Position numbers and translations under genes: made by a program. The notes below the pieces were generated by a model that saw only the letters and a list, made by a program, of their open reading frames with translations, was not told where the DNA came from and searched no databases. This document shows, one piece after another, positions 1 to 8,446 of a stretch of 64,000 bases of DNA. The DNA is from Ideonella aquatica (lineage in GTDB: Bacteria; Pseudomonadota; Gammaproteobacteria; Burkholderiales; Burkholderiaceae_C): NCBI RefSeq assembly GCF_018069755.1, contig NZ_JAGQDE010000003.1:1-64000 (forward strand). The letters run 5' to 3'. Each line of letters opens with the position of its first letter. Position 1 is the first letter of the stretch.

Positions 1-59
1 CAGCGAGGGCGGTCGGCTGCGCCGACTCCCCTGCGCTGCTCGAACTGCAGGGCGGCCCC

Positions 60-110
60 CAAACTCGCTCCGCTCGCCTGCGGCTCGCTGTGCTCAGACA
101 ATGTGGGCCA
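60..110. repeat. Probable dispersed GC-rich intergenic repeat fragment
   Basis: This stretch reads as alternating CTCGCT / CGGCTCGCTGTGCTCAGACA-like words. From memory, such words are common in intergenic repeats of Burkholderiales genomes. It lies upstream of pyrC. I see no convincing gene in bases 1-295: open frames run through it on both strands, but they lack a ribosome binding site or any recognisable protein. The repeat call rests on recall of the word pattern, not on a second copy in this window. Confidence 0.3.
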
Positions 111-283
111 AGTCAGAAAGACTTGCCCTGCAGTCCTGCGCTGCTCGGCGCCCTCCAATGGCCGGCTCTGCCTGCCTGCCCAGCCCTTGGCGGCACGGTT
201 GGGGTAGCGCGATGGCCCCGAAGCGGCCTACGGCCGCTCCGGGCAGGTTGCCGACCTCAACCATGAGCCGCCGGGGGGAATGG

Positions 284-289
284 GACAAT
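284..289 (+). promoter_or_regulatory. Putative -10 element (GACAAT) of pyrC
   Basis: The hexamer GACAAT sits in TGGGACAATC, only 7 bases before the pyrC start codon. The same TGGGACAATC word precedes rnpB, where it is correctly placed for a -10 box. A start of transcription 6-8 bases downstream would fall on or next to the pyrC ATG, giving a leaderless mRNA. No good -35 match lies 16-18 bases upstream. The call is inferred from the repeated pattern. Confidence 0.4.
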
Positions 290-295
290 CGGGGC

Positions 296-1330
296 ATGAG
301 CGATACCCTGACACTGATTCGCCCCGATGACTGGCACCTGCATGTGCGCGATGGCGCGCCGATGCAGGCGGTTGTGCCCTATACCGCACGGCAGTTCGGT
401 CGCGCGATCATCATGCCCAATCTGCGTCCGCCGGTGACCACGGCGGCGCAGGCGGTGGCCTACCGTGAACGCATCCAGGCGGCGGTGCCGGCGGGCGTGG
501 ACTTCACGCCGCTGATGACGCTGTACCTGACCGACAACACGCCGCCCGACGAGATCCGACGCGCCAAGGACGCGGGCGTGGTGGCGCTCAAGCTGTACCC
601 GGCGGGTGCCACCACCAACAGCGATGCCGGTGTCACCGAGCTGCGCAAGACCTACGCCACGCTCGAGGCCATGCAGCGCGAGGGCCTGCTGCTGCTGGTG
701 CATGGCGAGGTGACCGATCCAGCGATCGACCTGTTCGACCGTGAAGCCGTGTTCATCGAGCAGGTGATGCAGCCGCTGCGCCGCGACTTTCCCGAGTTGA
801 AGGTGGTGTTCGAGCACATCACCACGCAGGAGGCCGCGCAGTATGTGGCGGCTGCCGGTGCGCACACGGCAGCCACGATCACCGCGCACCACCTGCTCTA
901 CAACCGCAACGCGATCTTCCAGGGGGGCTTGAGGCCGCACTATTACTGCCTGCCGGTGCTCAAGCGCGAGGTGCATCGCCAGGCCCTGGTGGCGGCGGCC
1001 ACCAGCGGGTCAGACCGCTTCTTCCTGGGCACTGACAGTGCGCCGCACGCGTCGGTGATGAAGGAGGCGTCGGTGTGTGGCGCGGGGTGCTTCACCGCGC
1101 TGAGCGCGCTGGAGCTGTATGCCGAGGCCTTCGATGCTGCAGGCGCCCTGGACAAGCTCGAGGGCTTTGCCAGCCGCCACGGTCCGGCGTTCTACGGCCT
1201 GCCCGTCAACACCGGAACCGTCACGCTGCGTCGCGACGCGCTGACGCTGCCCGAGTCCGTGCCCTTCGGCGACGCGCAGCTCAAGCCGCTGCGCGGCGGC
1301 GAGACCCTGGCCTGGCGCCAGATCGACTGA
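296..1330 (+). CDS. pyrC: Dihydroorotase, class II (PyrC)
   Basis: The 344-residue product should cyclise N-carbamoyl-aspartate to dihydroorotate in the cytosolic pyrimidine pathway. The N-terminal zinc motif HLHVRDG is at residues 14-20. The likely carbamylated metal-bridging lysine lies in VALKLYPAG (about residue 99). A metal-binding histidine is seen in LVHGEV and another in VFEHITT. The C-terminal GTDSAPH carries the catalytic aspartate. Length and motifs match the E. coli-type single-domain enzyme. I chose the ATG at 296 because the protein family begins just before the HLHVRDG motif. An upstream in-frame extension to base 101 is possible but resembles no protein. There is no Shine-Dalgarno sequence, in keeping with a leaderless transcript. 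Confidence 0.96.
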   Translation: MSDTLTLIRPDDWHLHVRDGAPMQAVVPYTARQFGRAIIMPNLRPPVTTAAQAVAYRERIQAAVPAGVDFTPLMTLYLTDNTPPDEIRRAKDAGVVALKLYPAGATTNSDAGVTELRKTYATLEAMQREGLLLLVHGEVTDPAIDLFDREAVFIEQVMQPLRRDFPELKVVFEHITTQEAAQYVAAAGAHTAATITAHHLLYNRNAIFQGGLRPHYYCLPVLKREVHRQALVAAATSGSDRFFLGTDSAPHASVMKEASVCGAGCFTALSALELYAEAFDAAGALDKLEGFASRHGPAFYGLPVNTGTVTLRRDALTLPESVPFGDAQLKPLRGGETLAWRQID

Positions 1331-1334
1331 CGCG

Positions 1335-1391
1335 CCCCGCCAGGCGGGGTCGGGCCAGGCCCACCGCCAGGGAGGCGCCTCCAGCGCCTCC
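1335..1391. terminator. GC-rich hairpins between convergent genes
   Basis: Two inverted repeats lie between the converging pyrC and the first secreted-paralog gene. The first is CCCCGCC/GGCGGGG at 1335-1349. The second is GGAGGCGC/GCGCCTCC at 1371-1391. Neither is followed by a T run, so intrinsic termination is uncertain. Position between convergent genes is the main support. Confidence 0.35.
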
Positions 1392-1401
1392 CCGCCGTGC
1401 A

Positions 1402-2196
1402 TCACTGGGTCACGTAGACGTTGTCGAAGATGCCGACGATGCCGCCCTTGATGCGCTGGGTGAGGCAGTTCTGGATCTCGTTGCGCAGCGACACGTTGGC
1501 AAACACCGCGACCGGCGCCACGCTGTCGTCCTGGGTGTAGGTGATGGTCGCCGTGATCGCGCCGTCACGGGTATAGGTGAAGGTGTTGGTCTTCTTGTCC
1601 CACGCGAACTGCAGGCGCATCGGCGTGCCCGGCGTCACGCTGCCCAGCGAGACCACCAGCGGCACGCCCGGCAGCGCGGCGCTGGCCGAGCAGTCGGCGA
1701 CGGTGCACTGCGACAGCACGCCCTGAACCTGCAGCACGCCCGGCGCGTCGACCGAGTTGCTGGTGCGGCGCGCGCGCACCTGCGCCAGCACGTCGCCGGT
1801 GCGATCACCCGGGACCGGGCCGCCCGGACGGATGTTGAAGAACGAGCCGAGCAGGCGGGCCGAGGAGATGCCGACCGAGGTGTTGGCGGCGCAGCTCTCG
1901 TCCTGCTTGATGTCGTCGATGGTCAGATCCGCCCGCAGGCCCTTGACCGGCGCGAGGATGGGCACGCTCATGTTCCACGACTCCATCGTCAGCCCGGTGT
2001 CCGACAAGGTGTTGCCGTACAGGAAGCGGCCCAGCGTCAGCTTGTTGCCGTCGATGTAGCGCGCGGCTTCGCTCTCGCTCCACTTGACGCGGTCGATGCC
2101 GGTGGTGACGTTGAAGTCGTCGTACTTGACGGGGGCAGCGTGGGCGGTCAGTGCCAGCAGGCTGGCAACGGCGGCGGGGATCAGGCGAATCTTCAT
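1402..2196 (-). CDS. Secreted protein of unknown function, tandem paralog 1
   Basis: This 264-residue protein has a clear Sec signal peptide (MKIRLIPAAVASLLAL, cut after AHA). The mature part begins near a KYDDFN motif. It shares with its two upstream neighbours DDF, W.ES/RYI, LGRF.YG, DIK.DE.CAAN, RLLG.FFN.RPGGP, GD.TGDVLAQ, QC...DCS, and a C-terminal NC...GI...FDNV. All three proteins keep four cysteines (CAAN, QC, DC, NC), so two disulfides are likely after export. The pattern of short beta-like segments suggests a beta-sandwich, but I do not recognise the family. I chose the ATG at 2196 because it starts the signal peptide and has a CGGAG ribosome site. Transcription may come from the upstream paralogs or from its own CTAGGGGG-containing promoter. 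Confidence 0.75.
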   Translation of the reverse strand: MKIRLIPAAVASLLALTAHAAPVKYDDFNVTTGIDRVKWSESEAARYIDGNKLTLGRFLYGNTLSDTGLTMESWNMSVPILAPVKGLRADLTIDDIKQDESCAANTSVGISSARLLGSFFNIRPGGPVPGDRTGDVLAQVRARRTSNSVDAPGVLQVQGVLSQCTVADCSASAALPGVPLVVSLGSVTPGTPMRLQFAWDKKTNTFTYTRDGAITATITYTQDDSVAPVAVFANVSLRNEIQNCLTQRIKGGIVGIFDNVYVTQ

Positions 2197-2302
2197 GGGA
2201 CGGCTCCGGAGCGTGTGGGTGTGGTTGTGGTGAGAGGCGCTTGCGCCACCGCCTCGATTGTGGGCAGCCTCGCATGCGGTGCCCAGTATCGGCACGGCGC
2301 AG

Positions 2303-2310
2303 CCCCCTAG
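2303..2310 (-). promoter_or_regulatory. CTAGGGGG element upstream of secreted paralog 1
   Basis: The plus-strand octamer CCCCCTAG (CTAGGGGG in the sense of the gene) lies 107-114 bases before the start codon of paralog 1. The same octamer lies 102-109 bases before paralog 3. No copy precedes paralog 2, which is only 28 bases from paralog 3. The matched distance suggests a shared activator site or promoter element. Confidence 0.4.
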
Positions 2311-2311
2311 A

Positions 2312-2359
2312 ACGCCAGACGGCCCGGCGTGAAGCGTGTCACGACCGGGCCGTTGGCGT
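2312..2359 (-). terminator. Strong stem-loop after secreted paralog 2
   Basis: The arms at 2312-2327 and 2345-2359 pair almost perfectly with one bulge. They form a GC-rich stem of about 15 bp, closed by a further CGTG/CACG pairing. It starts 15 bases past the stop of paralog 2 on the minus strand. No U tract follows, so it may stabilise the upstream mRNA or attenuate read-through rather than terminate fully. Confidence 0.5.
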
Positions 2360-2373
2360 GCCGGAGGTGGGGC

Positions 2374-3159
2374 TCAGTGCACGATGCCGTAGTTGTCGAA
2401 CTGCGCGCCGATGCCGGCCTTGGCACGGCCGGCCATGCAGTTGGCCACCTCGGCTCGCGCCGTCAGGCTGTTGAACGGACGGGCCGGCGTGCCGGTGATC
2501 GTCACCGTGTAGGGCACGGCCAGTGGCGTGCCACCGTCGCGGATGAACAGGAACTGGTTGTTCGCCGCATCCCACTCGATCTGCAGCGTGACCTTGTCAC
2601 CGACGTTGGCGGTGCCCAAGTCGACGCTGCCCAGGTTGTTCGAGGTCGAGCAGTCGAGGTTGGTGCACTGCGGCACGCCGCCAGCCACCCGCAGGACGCC
2701 CGGCGCATCGGTGGAGTTGGACGAGCGGCGCAGCCAGGCCTGGGCCAGCACGTCGCCGGTGAAGTCACCGGCCACCGGACCACCCACGCGGGTGCTGAAG
2801 TAGTTGCCGATCACCCGCGCCCGCGCCGTGCTGGGCGTGGTGTTGGCGGCGCAGCCGTCGAGGCGATCGATGTCCTCCACCGCGATCGTCACCTTGACCG
2901 CGCGCGCGGGCGAGGTATCGAGCTGGCTGAGCCCCAGCTGGGTCACGGTGACCCCGCTGTTGCTGGCCGTGTTGCCGAAGCCCCACTGGCCCAGGTACAG
3001 GCGGCCGTTGTCGACGTAGCGGTAGCTCTCGGGCGCCGACCAGCGGGTGGCGTCGATCTCGGGCAGGTTGAAGTTGTCGCTCACCGTGGCGGCGACCGCG
3101 GACAAGCTGGCCAGCACCAGGGTGCTGGCGGCAAACAGGCGCTTCGTGTGCGTCATCAT
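2374..3159 (-). CDS. Secreted protein of unknown function, tandem paralog 2
   Basis: This 261-residue protein has a signal peptide (TKRLFAASTLVLASLSAVAA) and a mature region homologous to paralogs 1 and 3. Conserved landmarks are DNFN, RYVDN, LGQWGFGN, DGCAANTT, ARVIGNYF, RVGGPVAGDFTGDVLAQ, PQCTNLDCS, and a C-terminal NC...GIGAQFDN. Four cysteines are kept. It is the most divergent of the three (for example VGGPVAGDF instead of PGGPVPGDR). Two adjacent ATG codons (3159 and 3156) are available; the AGGAG upstream is better spaced for the second. Only 28 bases separate it from paralog 3, so the two are probably cotranscribed. Confidence 0.75.
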   Translation of the reverse strand: MMTHTKRLFAASTLVLASLSAVAATVSDNFNLPEIDATRWSAPESYRYVDNGRLYLGQWGFGNTASNSGVTVTQLGLSQLDTSPARAVKVTIAVEDIDRLDGCAANTTPSTARARVIGNYFSTRVGGPVAGDFTGDVLAQAWLRRSSNSTDAPGVLRVAGGVPQCTNLDCSTSNNLGSVDLGTANVGDKVTLQIEWDAANNQFLFIRDGGTPLAVPYTVTITGTPARPFNSLTARAEVANCMAGRAKAGIGAQFDNYGIVH

Positions 3160-3187
3160 GGACTCCTGTGTGATGTCGCGGCGCGGC

Positions 3188-3979
3188 TCAGTAGCTGAAG
3201 CGCACGTTGTCGAAATCCGCGACGATGCCGGCCTTCACCTTGGGCGTGCTCAGGCAGTTGGCCACCTCGTTGCGGAGGCTCGGCTGCACGAAGCCCTGCA
3301 CCGGCGGCGTGCCGCTTGAGCCGGTGTAGGCCACGGTCTGTGTCACGCCGTTGGCGGTGAAGTCGAAGGTCTTGGCCTTTTTGGCCCAGTCGACCCGGCT
3401 GATCACCTTGGTGCCCAGCGCCACCGGCGCGAAGTTGACGACGCCGATCGCGGTCGAGGCGCTGCAGTCAGCGTTGTTGCAGGTCGACAGGATGCCCTGC
3501 ACCTCGACCTGGCCCGGGGGCAGCGCGGAGTTCACCACCCGGCCCAGGCGGATCTGGGCCAGCACGTCACCGGTGCGGTCGCCCGGCACCGGGCCACCCG
3601 GGCGCTGGTTGAAATAGGCGGCGATCAGGCGCGCCCGGGCGCCGGTGATGAACGCGTTGGCGGCGCAGGTCTCGTCGGTCTTGATGTCGACGACGGTGAT
3701 GTCGGCACCCATCGCCTTGGGCGGCGTGGCGTCGAGCAGCGGCTCGTTGAAGGTGTCGGCGACCAGCCCGCTGTCGCTGGCAGAGCCACCATAGGTGAAG
3801 CGCCCCAGGCGCAGCTGCTTGGCCTCGATCCAGCGGCCCTGCTCGCTCTCGATCCACAGCGCGCGGTTGAGGCCCGGCGTGCTGAAATCGTCCTGCGTGG
3901 GCACCTTGACCGCCCAGGCCGACCCGGCCAGCGTCAACGCCGCCAGTGCGGCGACCTGCCGGGGAATCCTGCTTTCCAT
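3188..3979 (-). CDS. Secreted protein of unknown function, tandem paralog 3
   Basis: This is the first gene of the trio in transcription order. It is 263 residues long with a signal peptide (QVAALAALTLAGSAWA) and a mature start near QDDFSTPGLNRALW. It carries the shared LGRFTYG, DIKTDETCAAN, RLIAAYFNQRPGGP, GDRTGDVLAQ, STCNNADCS and NCL...AGIVADFDNV segments, including all four conserved cysteines. The ATG at 3979 is preceded by a near-ideal GGAGG ribosome site. Function is unknown. A role as secreted or surface binding proteins is possible from the signal peptide, the disulfides and the aromatic-rich strand pattern, but this is inference. Confidence 0.75.
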   Translation of the reverse strand: MESRIPRQVAALAALTLAGSAWAVKVPTQDDFSTPGLNRALWIESEQGRWIEAKQLRLGRFTYGGSASDSGLVADTFNEPLLDATPPKAMGADITVVDIKTDETCAANAFITGARARLIAAYFNQRPGGPVPGDRTGDVLAQIRLGRVVNSALPPGQVEVQGILSTCNNADCSASTAIGVVNFAPVALGTKVISRVDWAKKAKTFDFTANGVTQTVAYTGSSGTPPVQGFVQPSLRNEVANCLSTPKVKAGIVADFDNVRFSY

Positions 3980-4080
3980 GTTCACCTCCAGGAACTGCTG
4001 CCGGAGCGTGAACCCCACGACCGGTCGAAATCGATTGTTCCGACCGACGTGGCGGGGGTCATCCACACAATGCCCGATGA

Positions 4081-4088
4081 CCCCCTAG
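4081..4088 (-). promoter_or_regulatory. CTAGGGGG element upstream of secreted paralog 3
   Basis: This is the second copy of the octamer found before paralog 1, here 102-109 bases before the ATG of paralog 3. On the gene strand it is preceded by TTGACGGCAGTCAAA, itself a small TTGAC/GTCAA inverted repeat. The pair could be an activator site near a promoter between cysK and the paralogs. Confidence 0.4.
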
Positions 4089-4099
4089 TTTGACTGCCG

Positions 4100-5020
<921 letters not shown>

Positions 5021-5131
5021 GGCGGTCTCCTGTGGTGCGCCGATGATGCCGCAAGCCGTGTGCCGCCACGGGCATAAGCTTCTTTCCACTTCTCATGAAC
5101 CGCCGCGGGGCGCGGGCTTTCGCCGGCATGG

Positions 5132-5137
5132 GACAAT
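5132..5137 (+). promoter_or_regulatory. Putative -10 element (GACAAT) of rnpB
   Basis: TGGGACAATC lies with its GACAAT hexamer ending 9 bases before the expected 5' end of RNase P RNA, as expected for a sigma-70 -10 box. No clear -35 hexamer is visible at the usual distance. The identical decamer precedes pyrC. Confidence 0.5.
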
Positions 5138-5146
5138 CGCCGCCGT

Positions 5147-5537
5147 GAAGCCGACCAGACCGCCGCTGGTGCATTCGCCGAAAGGCCGCACTGGAGGAAG
5201 GTCCGGACTGCATAGAGCAGCGTAGCGGGTAACGCCCGTCCACCGCGAGGTGCGGATCAGAGCCACAGAGACGAGTCGCCCAAGGGTTCCCGAAGCGGAG
5301 GCACAGCCTGGACGCCAGTTCAGCGCCGTGCTCACCCGCCCAGGGGTTCGACCCCTGGGCGGGTGAAACGCGGCAATCTCTACGCGCAGCAACACCAAAT
5401 AGGCCGGCATTGAAGCGGCTCGCTGAGCCGGCGGGTAGGTGGCATCGAGCCAGGGTGGCAACACCCCGGCCCAGAGGAATGGCGGTCACGGTGGGGCGAC
5501 CCACCGCACAGAATCCGGCCTATCGGTCGACTTCACT
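5147..5537 (+). ncRNA. rnpB: RNase P RNA, class A
   Basis: This is the catalytic RNA of ribonuclease P, which trims the 5' leaders of pre-tRNAs. The sequence starts GAAGCCGACCAGAC and carries the conserved core GAGGAAGGTCCGGACTGC near 5193. Further along are the CACAGAGACGAGT-type region, the late core AGAGGAATGGCGGTCAC, and the 3' signature ACAGAATCCGGCCTATCGG. The 5' and 3' ends pair (GAAGCCGACC with GGTCGACTTCAC), forming P1. The length of about 390 nt is usual for bacterial class A. The ends are set by comparison with the E. coli RNA as I remember it. The GC-rich hairpin at 5333-5365 is a species-variable helix. No U-tract terminator is obvious. Confidence 0.93.
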
Positions 5538-5557
5538 CTTTTCATGACATTCACCGG

Positions 5558-6766
5558 ATGAACCCCGAAGCTTCCCGTGTCTGGCGCGGTCCGCGCTGGT
5601 TGCTGGCCGCGCTGCTGGCCGGCCTGGGCATGCTCGGGCCGTTCTCGATCGACACCTACCTACCGGCCTTCACCGGCATTGCGCAGAGCCTGGGTGCCAC
5701 GCCGGTGCAGATGCAGCAGACGCTGTCGGCCTACCTGCTGGGCTTTGCGCTGATGAACCTGTTCCACGGCGCGCTGGCCGACAGCTTCGGCCGCCGGCCG
5801 GTGGTGCTGGCCGGGCTGGCAGTGTTCACGCTGGCCTCGCTGGGCTGCGCGCTGAGCCAGAGCATCGGCCAGCTGGTGCTGTTCCGCGCCTTGCAGGGCA
5901 TGTCGGCAGGTGCCGGCATGGTGGTCTCGCGGGCCATCATCCGCGACCTGTTCCATCCGGACCAGGCGCAGAAGGTGATGTCGCAGGTCACCATCTACTT
6001 TGGCGTGGCGCCGGCGGTGGCGCCGATCATCGGCGGCTGGCTGTACGTGCACCTGGGCTGGCACGCGATCTTCTGGTTCCTGGTGGGCGTGGGCCTGGTA
6101 CTGATGGCCACGATGGCGCGCATGCTGCCCGAGTCGCTGCACCCCAGCCAGCGCCAGCCCTTTGAGGCGCAGCCGCTGATGCAGGGCTACTGGCAGATGG
6201 TCAGCAACCCGGTGTTCCTGGCGCTGGCCTTTGCGTCGGGGGTGCCCTTCAACGGCATGTTCCTCTACGTGCTGTCGGCGCCGGTATTCCTGGGTGACAT
6301 CCTGCACCTGGGCCCCACCGAATTCTTCTGGTTCTTCCTGCTGACCATCGGCGGCATCATGGCCGGGGCCTGGTGGTCCGGTCGGCTGGCCGGGCGCATC
6401 GAGCGCACCCGGCAGATCCGCCGGGGTTTTCGCATCATGGTCGGCGTGTCGCTGCTGAACGTGGCGATGAATGCGCTGCTGACACCGCACCCGGCCTGGG
6501 CGCTGCCCCTGATCGCGGTGTTCGCCTTCGGCTGGGCGCTGATGGTGCCGGTGGTCACGCTGCTGGTGCTGGACCAGGCGCCTGAGCGGCGCGGCATGGC
6601 CAGCTCGCTGCAGGCCTGCCTGGGCAGCGTGGCCAACGCCTTCGTGGCGGGGGTGATCGCACCCCTGGTGATGCATTCGGCGCTGGCACTGGCGCTGACC
6701 TCGCTGGGCCTGATGGGCATCGGGCTGCTGGCCTGGCACTGGGTGCGACGCCGCGTGCCCGCCTGA
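5558..6766 (+). CDS. MFS drug efflux transporter, Bcr/CflA type
   Basis: This 402-residue, 12-helix inner-membrane protein belongs to the DHA1 branch of the major facilitator superfamily. Such proteins export drugs such as bicyclomycin or chloramphenicol by proton antiport. The first helix has the Bcr-type text MLGPFSIDTYLPAF. Motif A, ADSFGRRPV, follows helix 2. RALQGMSAGAGMVVSRAIIRD is typical of helix 4 and the following loop. The actual substrate cannot be told from sequence. It starts 20 bases after rnpB and may share its promoter by read-through. The rhodanese gene follows 41 bases later with its own putative promoter. The ribosome site is weak. Confidence 0.85.
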   Translation: MNPEASRVWRGPRWLLAALLAGLGMLGPFSIDTYLPAFTGIAQSLGATPVQMQQTLSAYLLGFALMNLFHGALADSFGRRPVVLAGLAVFTLASLGCALSQSIGQLVLFRALQGMSAGAGMVVSRAIIRDLFHPDQAQKVMSQVTIYFGVAPAVAPIIGGWLYVHLGWHAIFWFLVGVGLVLMATMARMLPESLHPSQRQPFEAQPLMQGYWQMVSNPVFLALAFASGVPFNGMFLYVLSAPVFLGDILHLGPTEFFWFFLLTIGGIMAGAWWSGRLAGRIERTRQIRRGFRIMVGVSLLNVAMNALLTPHPAWALPLIAVFAFGWALMVPVVTLLVLDQAPERRGMASSLQACLGSVANAFVAGVIAPLVMHSALALALTSLGLMGIGLLAWHWVRRRVPA

Positions 6767-6777
6767 GCCGAAGCGGC

Positions 6778-6783
6778 GACAAT
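6778..6783 (+). promoter_or_regulatory. Putative -10 element (GACAAT) of the rhodanese gene
   Basis: This is a third GACAATC word, here 24 bases before the rhodanese ATG. That leaves room for a short leader containing AGGAGA. No matching -35 is visible. The pattern parallels pyrC and rnpB. Confidence 0.35.
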
Positions 6784-6807
6784 CCGGTCGACTACCCAGG
6801 AGACCCG

Positions 6808-7254
6808 ATGGACGCCGCCGACACCCCTGACCAGCCCGACACCGAGGGCCTGGAGATCTCGCTGGCTGCCGCGCTGGAGCTGTGCAAGCTGGAGCTGGGC
6901 ACGCTGATCGACATCCGCCAGTCCTTCGAGATCGAGATGAAGGGTGCCATTCCCGGCACCGTCCACATCCCGCTCTTCGAGGTCAAGGTGATGCTGGGCG
7001 ATTCGCTCAGCGAGGACGAGCAGGACATCCTGGACGCCGGCACGCCCAAGGACATCGACGCCAAGACCTTCTTCACGATGATCAACCAACTGCACCACGC
7101 GCGCGACCACCTGCTGCTGTGCGTGTGCAACAGCGGCCGCCGCAGCCTGGCGGCGGCGCGCATGCTGCGCTCGCTGGGCTACCCCAAGGCCTTGTCGGTG
7201 GCGGGGGGCTTCCAGGCTTGGAAAAAAAGTCAGAGCGTGCCGGCAGCACGCTGA
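6808..7254 (+). CDS. Rhodanese-like domain protein
   Basis: This 148-residue cytosolic protein has a single rhodanese fold. The N-terminus carries the substrate-side DIRQSFEIEMKGAIPG segment (residues about 34-49). The active-site loop is CNSGRRS with a catalytic cysteine near residue 107, and AGGFQAW is the typical final strand-helix. Such proteins move sulfane sulfur to cyanide, thiols or protein partners; the acceptor here is unknown. The loop has the usual six-residue length for sulfur transfer. The start at 6808 follows AGGAGA. It is followed after 73 bases by a carbonic anhydrase gene. No shared role is evident. Confidence 0.85.
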   Translation: MDAADTPDQPDTEGLEISLAAALELCKLELGTLIDIRQSFEIEMKGAIPGTVHIPLFEVKVMLGDSLSEDEQDILDAGTPKDIDAKTFFTMINQLHHARDHLLLCVCNSGRRSLAAARMLRSLGYPKALSVAGGFQAWKKSQSVPAAR

Positions 7255-7327
7255 GGCGCCTCAAGTTGGCCAGCGGGTGTCCGATACAGGACGGTGAGGT
7301 CCGGATCGGCCGGATCGGAGAACACCC

Positions 7328-8389
7328 ATGTCCGACAGGTTCCACCCCCGTCTCGCCCTCCTGCTGCTGGCCCTGAGCGCCGCGCCGGCCTGGTCCGCTG
7401 ACCATGGCCATGCTGAACCGGCGGCCAAGCCCGCCGCCAAACCCGCGGCGGAGCCCAAGGCCGAGGGCAAGGCCAGCCATGGCAAGGAAAGCATTTCGAT
7501 GGACGAGCTGCGCGAGCGGCTCGCCGCGCGGCTGGGCGCCACCAAGGCGCCCGAGGCCAAGAGCGGCTACGTGCTGCGGGTGACCAACAAGTCCGAGGCG
7601 CCGTCCGAGCCGGTGCGCCGTGCCGCGCCCAAGGCGGCCGAACACGCAGGGGACGGGCATGGCGGCCATGCCAGCCCCGGGGTGGCAGCGCAACTGCTGC
7701 CGCACGCCGCCCACGACCCGCACTGGGCGTACGAGGGCGTCAACGGCCCGCAGGCCTGGGGTGCGCTCAAGCCGGAGTTCGCCACCTGCGCCAGCGGCCA
7801 GCGCCAGAGCCCGATCGACATCCGAGACGGCATCCCGTTGGAGCTGCAGCCCATCGAGTTCGCCTACATCCCCACCGGCTTCTCGGTGATCGACAACGGC
7901 CACACCGTGCAGGTCAACCTGCCGCAGGGCAATTCGATCAGCGTGCAGGGCAAGCGTTTCGAGCTGCTGCAGTTCCACTTCCACCGCCCGTCGGAGGAGC
8001 GCATCAACGGCCGCCAGTTCGACATGGTCGTTCACCTGGTCCACAAGGACCTGGACGGCCGCCTGGCGGTGGTGGCGGTGATGCTGGACCGCGGCACCGC
8101 CCACCCGCTGATCCAGGCGGTGTGGAACGCGCTGCCGCTGGAGAAGGGCGTGGCCGAGCCGGCGCCCACCGCGCTGGACCTGAACCAACTGCTGCCCAAG
8201 GATCGCCGCTACTACACCTACATGGGCTCGCTGACCACGCCGCCGTGCAGCGAGGGCGTGCTGTGGATGGTGATGAAGGAGCCGGTGCAGCTGAGCCCGC
8301 AGCAGATTGGCATCTTCGCGCGCCTGTACCCGATGAACGCCCGGCCGATCCAGAAGACCGCGGGGCGGATGATCAAGGAAGGGCAGTGA
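7328..8389 (+). CDS. Periplasmic alpha-carbonic anhydrase with long N-terminal extension
   Basis: This exported zinc enzyme should interconvert CO2 and bicarbonate in the periplasm. A Sec signal peptide ends near AAPAWSADH. It is followed by about 100 residues rich in Ala, Lys and Glu (AEPAAKPAAKPAAEPKAEGK) and a predicted helical MDELRERLAARLG segment. The catalytic domain then starts at HWAYEG. It holds GQRQSPIDI, the three zinc histidines in FHFH and the following VVHLVH, and SLTTPPCSEG, all classic alpha-CA signatures. The domain itself, about 225 residues, is full length. The extension is unusual and could span or tether to the cell wall. Together with the SbtA permease at 45-46 kb it could serve inorganic-carbon supply. 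Confidence 0.92.
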   Translation: MSDRFHPRLALLLLALSAAPAWSADHGHAEPAAKPAAKPAAEPKAEGKASHGKESISMDELRERLAARLGATKAPEAKSGYVLRVTNKSEAPSEPVRRAAPKAAEHAGDGHGGHASPGVAAQLLPHAAHDPHWAYEGVNGPQAWGALKPEFATCASGQRQSPIDIRDGIPLELQPIEFAYIPTGFSVIDNGHTVQVNLPQGNSISVQGKRFELLQFHFHRPSEERINGRQFDMVVHLVHKDLDGRLAVVAVMLDRGTAHPLIQAVWNALPLEKGVAEPAPTALDLNQLLPKDRRYYTYMGSLTTPPCSEGVLWMVMKEPVQLSPQQIGIFARLYPMNARPIQKTAGRMIKEGQ

Positions 8390-8446
8390 ACCACCCCTGA
8401 GGCTGCCCGGCGCGGCCGTGGGCTGCCCGGGGCGCCTGAGCACGCG

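Noticed and set aside
101-295. In-frame upstream extension of pyrC by 65 codons
   Set aside because: The extra residues match no family, start outside the conserved N-terminus and overlap the GACAAT element and repeat-like DNA.
257-976. Long minus-strand open frame across pyrC
   Set aside because: It is antisense to a well-supported gene. In DNA of this GC content such frames are expected, and its His/Arg/Gly-rich protein has no domain. The same applies to the many long antisense frames across glgP, glgB, glgX, malQ, ftsI, murD and others.
5333-5365. Strong GC hairpin that could be a terminator
   Set aside because: It lies inside the RNase P RNA and is one of its variable helices; no U tract follows.
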